In this document: one piece after another, positions 39,632-45,011 of the stretch | Layout: each line of letters starts with the position of its first letter | How positions within the stretch are numbered: position 1 is the first letter of the stretch | Assembly: GCA_022566515.1 (NCBI GenBank) | Contig: JADFIT010000008.1 | Span: 1 to 45,011, forward strand | Length of the DNA stretch: 45,011 nucleotides | Direction: 5' to 3' | Source: Gemmatimonadota bacterium | GTDB lineage: Bacteria; Gemmatimonadota; Gemmatimonadetes; Gemmatimonadales; GWC2-71-9 | Made by a program: the position numbers and the translations under genes | The notes under the pieces: generated by a model | Databases searched by the model: none | The model's input: the letters and a program-made list of their open reading frames with translations, nothing else | Told to the model about the DNA's origin: nothing

Positions 39632-40632
39632 GCAAAACAGTGCGGCCCTACGACGATCTCTCTGTGGCGAATTTGGGCGATGTCGAAGTCCATGATCGAC
39701 CGCGGCCCATCGCCTGCCAGCCCCAGCTCCAGCATCTGATTGAAGTCGCAGTCGTAGAGTTGACCGTCCCAGCCAACCGACAATGTGTTGCGGCACATTA
39801 CACCCTGAGCGGCTCCGGGGTTGAACGCGTTCACCAGGCGGGTCATGTACCCCTCAAGGTTGTCACTCTCCTCGAGCCACTCGAGAAACCGGGAAATGGG
39901 CAGGTTGGTGATCGTGTACAGATTGTTGAACACGATGCCGTGACGGTGTTTGAGTTCGCGTTTCCACTCCCGTTCCAGGCTGGCTTGGTTGCCCGGCAGA
40001 AAGGCGCCCACCGGATTCATCACGAGGTTCACCACGAGGCCGCTGTCGGGCTTGCCATACCCCACCGCATTGAGGCGGTGTAGCGCCTCGATGGACTCAT
40101 CGAACACGCCCTCGCCACGCTGACTGTCGGTTTGTTTGGCGCGATAATGCGGGAGTGAGCAAATCACTTCCACCTGGTGTTCGGCGAAGAACTCCGGCAG
40201 GTCTGAGTAATTCGGCAGCAGCAGGATGGTGAGGTTGCAGCGATCCATCACATGCTTGCCGATGGCATGTGAGCGCGCGACAAGCTCGCGGAAATCGGGG
40301 TGCAGTTCGGGAGCCCCGCCGGTGATGTCGACCGTCGGAATATCGGTCGTTGCCAACACCTCGAGACACTTCTCCATCACGTCGCGGGGCATCATCTCAG
40401 TACGGTCCGGGCCGGCATCCACGTGGCAATGGCGGCAGGTCTGGTTGCACTTCTTGCCGACATTGATCTGCAAGATGTCAACGCCGGTGGCGCGAAGGGG
40501 GTAAAGGCTCGATTGGGCGAGGGCTTCCTTGAACGATCTGGCGAGCGGGACGGTGGCCAGTGTCGCTCGCTGCTCCGCGCCGGACGCAAGCGGTGCATGT
40601 TGCTTCTGAAGTGTGGGTAGGACTCGTCCCAT
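39583..40632 (-). CDS. arsS: ArsS-like arsenosugar biosynthesis radical SAM protein
   Basis: The product is 349 aa from ATG 40632, one base after the stop of the peroxidase-like gene; the open frame to 40698 overlaps that gene and is not used. The radical SAM cluster motif is Cys62-x3-Cys66-x2-Cys69 (CNQTCRHCHVD), followed by VDITGGAPELHPDF (the SAM-binding GGE-like strand). The domain typical of the Cys-rich radical SAM family follows, with NLVMNPVGAFLP, FNNLYTITNLPISRFLEWL and MCRNTLSVGWDGQLYDCDFNQM. The C-terminus CFACTAGAGSSCGGA holds Cys332, Cys335 and Cys343. Known role: transfer of a deoxyadenosyl group to dimethylarsenite in arsenosugar formation. No arsM is present in the window. Confidence 0.9.
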   Translation of the reverse strand: MGRVLPTLQKQHAPLASGAEQRATLATVPLARSFKEALAQSSLYPLRATGVDILQINVGKKCNQTCRHCHVDAGPDRTEMMPRDVMEKCLEVLATTDIPTVDITGGAPELHPDFRELVARSHAIGKHVMDRCNLTILLLPNYSDLPEFFAEHQVEVICSLPHYRAKQTDSQRGEGVFDESIEALHRLNAVGYGKPDSGLVVNLVMNPVGAFLPGNQASLEREWKRELKHRHGIVFNNLYTITNLPISRFLEWLEESDNLEGYMTRLVNAFNPGAAQGVMCRNTLSVGWDGQLYDCDFNQMLELGLAGDGPRSIMDFDIAQIRHREIVVGPHCFACTAGAGSSCGGATVT

Positions 40633-40633
40633 G

Positions 40634-40969
40634 CTACATCCCGAGCTGCTTGGCTTTGTTGCGCATCTGCACTCCGTGCACGAGCGAGGCGCCTCCACGA
40701 ATCGCGGATGCTACGTGGACGGCCTCAGTCATCTGCTCTGTATCGGCGCCGTTTTCGAGACAGGATTCCGTGTACGCGTCGATACAATAAGGGCACTGTA
40801 CGGCGTGTGCGACCCCTAGCGCGATCAACGCCTTTTCGCGCTCACTGAGGGCGCCGCCGGCGAATACGGCGGTGTACCAGGCGTTGAATTTCTGCCACAG
40901 GGGGCCGGCCTCCTCGCCAATCTCGGAAAACCGCGCTAAGTCTTTAGCGTTGTAGTAGTGGTCCATCAT
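40634..40969 (-). CDS. Arsenosugar-associated peroxidase-like (carboxymuconolactone decarboxylase fold) protein
   Basis: The product is 111 aa; GGAG lies five bases before the first of two tandem ATGs. The AhpD/CMD helical fold is seen in FNAWYTAVFAGGALSEREKA, LIALGVAHAVQCPYCIDAYT and GADTEQMTEAVHVASAIRGG. The redox pair Cys59-x-x-Cys62 and an additional Cys70 are present, and His55 precedes the pair. This small CMD subgroup is regularly encoded beside arsS. Likely role: thiol or peroxide chemistry supporting arsenosugar formation, or protection of the pathway. It is the first gene of the minus-strand unit and is separated from arsS by a single base. A 123-base divergent region separates it from the methyltransferase gene. 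Confidence 0.9.
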   Translation of the reverse strand: MMDHYYNAKDLARFSEIGEEAGPLWQKFNAWYTAVFAGGALSEREKALIALGVAHAVQCPYCIDAYTESCLENGADTEQMTEAVHVASAIRGGASLVHGVQMRNKAKQLGM

Positions 40970-41092
40970 AGTGACTCCGATATGATCTGGTGAACGTGAT
41001 TAGTCATCGATGGGTTCCTGACGTTAGCGATGGAGACCTGAGGAAGACGGCGGCCCGGTGGCCTGCCAGCCGTCCAGATGTCAAATTGAGCT

Positions 41093-41716
41093 ATGCGAAT
41101 CAGTAAGGTATACGACGTTTTGGCGCCGATGTACGGCCGTGTGGTCCCGGTCTTATACGAGCTAGCGACGTCGCGTGCCGCGCAACGGCTGTCGGCTGGG
41201 GCTCCGGCGACGATCCTGGAGGTGGGGGTCGGGCCGGGCCACATCCTGACCGCCGTCGGCAAGCGGAACAAGTCGGCGGTATCCGTGGGGATCGACATCT
41301 CCCGGGGTATGCTCAATCAATCCAGGCGGGCGCTGAAGAAACACCACGTGGGAGCCAATCTGGTCTGTGGGGATGCCATCCAGCTTCCCTTCGCGGACGG
41401 AGCTTTCGAGGGGGTGGTGGCTTCCTTCCTGCTGGACCTCTTTCAAAAAAGGAATATCCCCGACGCTCTACGGGAAATGCTGCGGGTGCTGGCGCCAGGC
41501 GGTCGAATCGTCGTGGTGTCGCTGCAGTTTTCCAACCCGGTATTGAAGCAGGCGTGGATGCTCGCCAGCCACGTCGCTCCCGGCCTGGCGAAATGGATCC
41601 AGCCCATCGACTTCCGCGAGTTTCTGGAAGGTACGGGGCTGAGAGTGCTGCGAGATGAGCAGATCCCGGGGGCGCCAGGGACGAGGTTGTTGACGCTGGT
41701 GAAGGTGGTGGGGTGA
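41093..41716 (+). CDS. Class I SAM-dependent methyltransferase, UbiE/PmtA-like
   Basis: The product is 207 aa. Motif I is [12 protein letters not shown], then [16 protein letters not shown] (acidic ribose-binding position), [23 protein letters not shown] (motif II) and [18 protein letters not shown] (motif III). The opening [13 protein letters not shown] resembles ubiquinone/menaquinone and phosphatidylethanolamine methyltransferases. The substrate is thus likely a lipid or quinone at the membrane. It lacks the three or four conserved Cys of the arsenite methyltransferase ArsM, so proximity to arsS does not make it ArsM. No ribosome site is obvious. It is divergent from the arsS unit. Confidence 0.85.
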   Translation: MRISKVYDVLAPMYGRVVPVLYELATSRAAQRLSAGAPATILEVGVGPGHILTAVGKRNKSAVSVGIDISRGMLNQSRRALKKHHVGANLVCGDAIQLPFADGAFEGVVASFLLDLFQKRNIPDALREMLRVLAPGGRIVVVSLQFSNPVLKQAWMLASHVAPGLAKWIQPIDFREFLEGTGLRVLRDEQIPGAPGTRLLTLVKVVG

Positions 41717-41725
41717 TTGGGGGGA

Positions 41726-41815
41726 TAAGAATATCGAATATCCAATATTGAACATTGACGATTGCTGGACTCTTCAATCCCAAATCGCCAATTTGCAATC
41801 GTCAATCTGCAATCT
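41726..41815. repeat. AT-rich intergenic repeat-like block with 11 bp inverted repeat
   Basis: Between convergent genes lies a 90-base AT-rich block made of stuttering CAAT/ATTG words. ATTGACGATTG (41754-41764) and CAATCGTCAAT (41796-41806) are perfect inverted copies. Related words (AATATCGAATATCC, CAATATTGAAC) flank them. The composition is unlike the surrounding GC-rich coding DNA. It resembles dispersed intergenic repeats of environmental bacteria, but only one copy is seen here. Confidence 0.6.
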
Positions 41816-41834
41816 CCCGTCCTTCCGTCCGATT

Positions 41835-43109
41835 TCACCGCCGCATCGCCCCCACCCACCGCTTGGGATCGCTCTTGTATCCGGGAAATACGGCCGACAG
41901 GTCAGCGGAGCCGAGGTGTCCGACCAACACCTCCCCGAAGAGGTCGCGGAAGTCGGTGGTGACGGCCAGATCCCGGCCGTCTTCCCGCTTCTCAGGCGCG
42001 AGTGTGGGCCAGCGGCCGTGCACCTTGCCGCCATTCGCGTTTCCGCCGAGTACCAACATCGCGGTTGCCCGGCCGTGGTCGGTGCCGCGGTTGCCGTTCT
42101 CCGACACAGTGCGGCCGAACTCGCTCATGGTGAGCACTACGACGTCTGCCATTCTCGGCCCCAGGTCTTGGGCGAAGGCCGCAAGCGTCCCGCCGAAATC
42201 CCTCAATCTGCCGGCTAGCTGGCCCTCGCCGGCTCCCTGGTTGACGTGTGTGTCCCAGCCTCCCACATCGGCGAACCCGATTTCCAGTCCGATCCGGGCC
42301 TTCACGAGCTGGGCTAGCTGACGCATCTGGCGTCCAAAGGTGCTGGTGGGATATCGAGCGCCGTTCTCCGGCTGAAACGCCGATGGGTTGGCCGCCTTCA
42401 ACATGCGAATCGCCTCGAAGCCCTCCTGCGCCGAGGACGCCACGAGCCCAGAGGCCGACCCGCGGTACAATTCCTCAAACGCTGATGCGACGCGATCTTG
42501 CGTGTTCGCTCGGGTCCGGATGCCGAAGGTTTGGAGATTGTCGATGGCGAGTGCGGTTGACGAGCCGCGGAGGGCGTGGGGCAATTGGGCTCCCATGGCC
42601 ACACTGCGAAACGGCGTGTCTTGGTGATCACGCGCGTGGGCCATGTACCTGTTGAGCCAGCCGTCTCGCGTCGACTTCACCCCGGGAGTGCCCGACTCCA
42701 TGTAGCCCTGGGCGTCGAAGTGACTGCGCGAAGGGTATGGCGATCCTACCGCATGGACGATGGCCAGGCTGCCATCGTGATAGTAGGGCAGCAGAGGCGC
42801 CAGGGTCGGATGAAGTCCGAAGTAACCGTCTAGGTCGAGAGCGCCACCGGGTTTTCCCGGCGGGCCGATTGCGATGCCCGGACGATCCTGGTAGTACGAG
42901 GGGTCGCCGTGGGGCACGATCATGTTGAGTCCATCCACTGCTCCCCGCTGGAACACGCATATGAGCGTCTTCCTGGCGTTCGCCGGACCGTCGGGGCGCC
43001 GCACCGCGTAGGCGGCGCGGGTGAGGAAGATGGGGTCTATACCGAGACTCACGAGTGCCAAGCCACCGGCTTTGACGAAGACCCGTCGGTCGATCGAACG
43101 ATCCGTCAT
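41835..43109 (-). CDS. DUF1501 protein with Tat signal
   Basis: The product is 424 aa. GGAGG precedes ATG 43109. The N-terminus has a twin-arginine signal (Arg8-Arg9 in IDRRVFVKAGGLALVSLG), so it should be exported folded. The DUF1501 domain, a sulfatase/alkaline-phosphatase-like fold, shows LICVFQRGAVDGLNMIVPHGD, SLAIVHAVGSPYPSRSHFDA, IGFADVGGWDTHVNQG, VVVLTMSEFGRTVSENGNRG and TDHGRATAMLVLGG. His and Asp in SHFDAQ, GWDTH and TDHG are candidate metal ligands. It is encoded 15 bases after a DUF1800 gene, the usual partner in planctomycete, acidobacterial and gemmatimonadal genomes. The pair's biochemical role is not established. Confidence 0.93.
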   Translation of the reverse strand: MTDRSIDRRVFVKAGGLALVSLGIDPIFLTRAAYAVRRPDGPANARKTLICVFQRGAVDGLNMIVPHGDPSYYQDRPGIAIGPPGKPGGALDLDGYFGLHPTLAPLLPYYHDGSLAIVHAVGSPYPSRSHFDAQGYMESGTPGVKSTRDGWLNRYMAHARDHQDTPFRSVAMGAQLPHALRGSSTALAIDNLQTFGIRTRANTQDRVASAFEELYRGSASGLVASSAQEGFEAIRMLKAANPSAFQPENGARYPTSTFGRQMRQLAQLVKARIGLEIGFADVGGWDTHVNQGAGEGQLAGRLRDFGGTLAAFAQDLGPRMADVVVLTMSEFGRTVSENGNRGTDHGRATAMLVLGGNANGGKVHGRWPTLAPEKREDGRDLAVTTDFRDLFGEVLVGHLGSADLSAVFPGYKSDPKRWVGAMRR

Positions 43110-43124
43110 GTTTTCCTCCGTGAG

Positions 43125-44861
43125 CTACTGGCGCTGGAACTCGGGACTGCCGATGGCATAGCCGATGAGAACTGCTCGGGCTTGCCGACGGTCGGATGTC
43201 TGTTCGGCTTGCTGCCGCATGACGCGAAGGGTGTTGGCGCTGGCTGTGCCGTTCAGAATTGCTGCGTTGACTCCGGCGAGCATCTCATCGAGGTCGTCAC
43301 TCAGGGCGACGACCCGCGTGAGGTCTATCTTGGCACCGCGAACGCGCCCTGCGGCGAAGCCCAGCGCGGTGTTCAAGCGGTTCAATAACGCTCCTGCATT
43401 GACCCATGATTGCTGCGTTTCCGGATAGCCGTTTGGAGCTCGATGCATGAGGAGGGGTTGGCCGAGTCGAGCGACCAAGCCGGCGAGCCCCGGCGTCTTG
43501 TCCGGCTCGGCATCGATTGCTCGCACGGCGCTCACGACAAATTCGAGCGGTGTCTTGGTTTTGCTGCCGCGCCACTCCGGATTCCAGAACTCCGGCGACA
43601 TGATTATCGCTCGTAATACCTCGCGTATGTCGCCGCCACTGGCCTCCCATGCCCGCGCGCCGGCTGCCACGCATCCCTCCGGTGGATCGTCGCTCACGAG
43701 GCGTACGCAGAGCTTGCGACTGATATACCGCATGGTGGAAGGGTGGCGCGAAAGCATCCGCAACAACTCCATACCCTCCTCCATGCCACCCGGGGCGAAC
43801 TTCCGCCCCAGCACGATCTTCTCGTCAGTGTCATGGGCCCACGCATTGAACACGAACCTCGCCCCGCGCTGCCCAGGCCGGCTGGCGCTCCATCCGGTCA
43901 GCACACGCGCGACGTTGATGACGTCCTCCTGTGTGTAGCCGCCGTCCACGCCCAAGGTGTGGAGTTCGAGGAGTTCCCGGGCGTAGTTCTCATTGAGGCC
44001 TGTGGGCAGCCGTGCGCGAGTTTGCTGCAGCCGACGCTCTGCCTGACGGATGCGATCGCCTTGTGCGCCCATGCGGTTACCCCGTGCGGTCTGCATGCGC
44101 CGGAGACGCTGCTCCATCTGTGCCAGACGCGGCGGCTCTGAACCCGGTGCCACCGATTGCGCATTGTCCAAGTAGAAGAGCATGGCGGGACTCTGCGCTG
44201 TGGCGACCAGCAAGTCTTCGAACCGTCCTAGCGCGTGCGGCCGGATGACCCCCTCTATGTAGTCCGGAGCGAGATACCTGACCTGGCCTTTGCCGAGAAA
44301 GACGTTGAAGTGATTGGTCCAGAAATCGACCAGAACCTCGTACAGCTGCCGTTGCGAGAGAACGGCTCGGGTAACTGCCAGCTGCTGGAACTGGCCTGTG
44401 AGGAGCCGGAGCCGGTTTCGGGGCCCCTGCCCCTGCCCCTGCCCCCGCCCCTGCCGGCGAGCCCCGGGGTTCGCCGCCCCGTCCATGGACTGCGCGCTGT
44501 CTCTCATCGCCAGTTGGCGGCGCCGGCGCTCTTGTTGATCGCGGAAGAACATCTCCGCCAGGTCGTCGGTGGTCAGCTTCAGGATATCGAGGTCGGCCAG
44601 CGCGGCATCCAGCCGAGGGTCCGGGGTGGCCTCCGGGTGGAGCTGTTGCTCGATCCAACGGTCTACGCCCGTTGCCAGAACCCGTTCCACGTCTCCGGGC
44701 CGGGGCCCGAACGTGAGACGGTTGAGGGCGTGCAGAGCCCTCGCCCGCTCGAGTGAGTCGCCGGCAACCGCGGCTGCCATGCCCGGATCTGGCGACCCGG
44801 CCCCGGGCGTGGGGGGAGCCAGGGCCCAAAAGGCCAGAGTGAATCCCACTAGTGTCCGCAC
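43125..44861 (-). CDS. DUF1800 protein, secreted
   Basis: The product is 578 aa. The start is taken as GTG 44861 because GGAGGAG lies five bases upstream and a signal peptide (RTLVGFTLAFWALAPPTPG) follows; the frame is open to ATG 44909, which has neither. The DUF1800 domain is marked by LHALNRLTFGPRPGDVERV, FWTNHFNVFL, LARELLELHTLG-type (YARELLELHTLGVDGGYTQEDV), VLTGW, and SPEFW near the C-terminus. A low-complexity insert near residues 135-145 (GRGQGQGQGPR) comes from an in-frame CAGGGG repeat at 44424-44453. It is the first gene of the DUF1800-DUF1501 pair. The function is unknown beyond the conserved pairing. Confidence 0.92.
   Translation of the reverse strand: MRTLVGFTLAFWALAPPTPGAGSPDPGMAAAVAGDSLERARALHALNRLTFGPRPGDVERVLATGVDRWIEQQLHPEATPDPRLDAALADLDILKLTTDDLAEMFFRDQQERRRRQLAMRDSAQSMDGAANPGARRQGRGQGQGQGPRNRLRLLTGQFQQLAVTRAVLSQRQLYEVLVDFWTNHFNVFLGKGQVRYLAPDYIEGVIRPHALGRFEDLLVATAQSPAMLFYLDNAQSVAPGSEPPRLAQMEQRLRRMQTARGNRMGAQGDRIRQAERRLQQTRARLPTGLNENYARELLELHTLGVDGGYTQEDVINVARVLTGWSASRPGQRGARFVFNAWAHDTDEKIVLGRKFAPGGMEEGMELLRMLSRHPSTMRYISRKLCVRLVSDDPPEGCVAAGARAWEASGGDIREVLRAIIMSPEFWNPEWRGSKTKTPLEFVVSAVRAIDAEPDKTPGLAGLVARLGQPLLMHRAPNGYPETQQSWVNAGALLNRLNTALGFAAGRVRGAKIDLTRVVALSDDLDEMLAGVNAAILNGTASANTLRVMRQQAEQTSDRRQARAVLIGYAIGSPEFQRQ
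44424..44453 (-). repeat. In-frame hexanucleotide repeat (CAGGGG)x5 in the DUF1800 gene
   Basis: Five units of CCCCTG (the fourth has CCCCCG) lie on the plus strand and encode Gly-Gln dipeptides on the coding strand. Gain or loss of units keeps the frame, so it may vary in length between strains without breaking the protein. Confidence 0.8.
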
Positions 44862-45011
44862 AGTGCTCCTCCGGCTTGCAGTAGGATATTCGACGGAAAA
44901 ACCCCGCAATTGTTAAGCCAACATTACACCGGCGTACCAACCGTCCACGACGCTTCTCCGGGCGGTAGGGCGGTGACCCCCTCTCCCCTCTCCGGGGCAA
45001 TCCGCCCCATC

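Noticed and set aside
39632-39796. Longer glycosyltransferase N-terminus (574 aa form)
   Set aside because: This part lies in another frame of the arsS coding end and reads as Arg-rich non-protein sequence.
41093-41716. Arsenite methyltransferase ArsM next to arsS
   Set aside because: The protein has one Cys only and lacks the conserved ArsM cysteines; motifs fit UbiE/PmtA-like enzymes better.
1-45011. CRISPR array or prophage
   Set aside because: No regularly spaced direct repeats, cas genes, integrase or phage structural genes were seen.

Overview
This 45 kb window is chromosomal DNA of a GC-rich, Gram-negative-type bacterium. The best guess is a Gemmatimonadota lineage, with Acidobacteriota second. 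The guess rests on family content: an ADOP-type orphan macrolide-exporter-like permease, Ser/Thr kinases whose N-terminus begins with an LADRY..E.(Q/E)LG-type signature, an S9 prolyl oligopeptidase-type exopeptidase, a DUF1800/DUF1501 pair, outer-membrane porin pieces and lipoproteins. No marker gene fixes the phylum, so this is inference.

Layout. (1) 1-3226 is a scrapyard between two copies of an ADOP permease. It holds a 158 bp ADOP tail, a scrap of a PD-(D/E)XK-like nuclease, a stub of an IS3 OrfA, an intact secreted S9 peptidase, the first ~37 codons of a Ser/Thr kinase, and the 3' portion of a tRNA-Gln(CTG) with its terminator. (2) 3227-6924 holds the full ADOP permease (minus strand) and a complete IS481-family element inserted in a 12 bp palindrome. 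(3) 7084-12497 is a tight operon of DUF3311 protein, sodium:solute symporter, HyuA and HyuB, which should import and hydrolyse a cyclic amide or related compound. (4) 12742-14436 is a zinc-ribbon Ser/Thr kinase. (5) 14468-16782 (minus) is an APC permease translationally coupled to an ACMSD-like amidohydrolase/decarboxylase. (6) 16963-19773 holds a LURP-one/scramblase-like protein, an unknown 407 aa protein and a ketopantoate-reductase-family enzyme. (7) 19859-21876 (minus) is a coupled pair of a polytopic membrane protein and a von Willebrand A-domain lipoprotein. (8) 22329-23628 holds an arginine-rich pseudo-receiver protein, a tail of an outer-membrane protein and a small lipoprotein. (9) 24357-29107 is a large transmembrane Ser/Thr kinase overlapping a SARP-type AAA regulator. 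(10) 29421-30566 is a short Rho followed by a pure pyrimidine, C-rich tract. (11) 30748-33321 (minus) is a cation/proton antiporter fused in frame to an outer-membrane porin across a C9 tract. (12) 33639-36265 holds an ECF sigma factor, a small secreted Cys protein and a beta-propeller/thioredoxin protein. (13) 36379-40969 (minus) holds a DUF3179 protein, DoxX, a GT2 glycosyltransferase, the ArsS-like radical SAM enzyme and its peroxidase-like partner. (14) 41093-41716 is a methyltransferase. (15) 41835-44861 (minus) is the DUF1800-DUF1501 pair.

How the genes work together. Most of the window is short operons with 1-4 bp overlaps, so co-translated partners are the strongest functional clue: transporter plus hydrolase in regions 3 and 5, membrane sensor plus regulator in region 9, sigma factor plus envelope redox proteins in region 12. 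The single most unusual signal is the antiporter-porin junction. Changing its C9 run by one base in either direction would end the antiporter frame exactly at a porin start codon, so the tract could switch between one fused polypeptide and two coupled genes. It could also be a homopolymer sequencing error, which raw reads would settle. No CRISPR array, rRNA or complete tRNA was seen.
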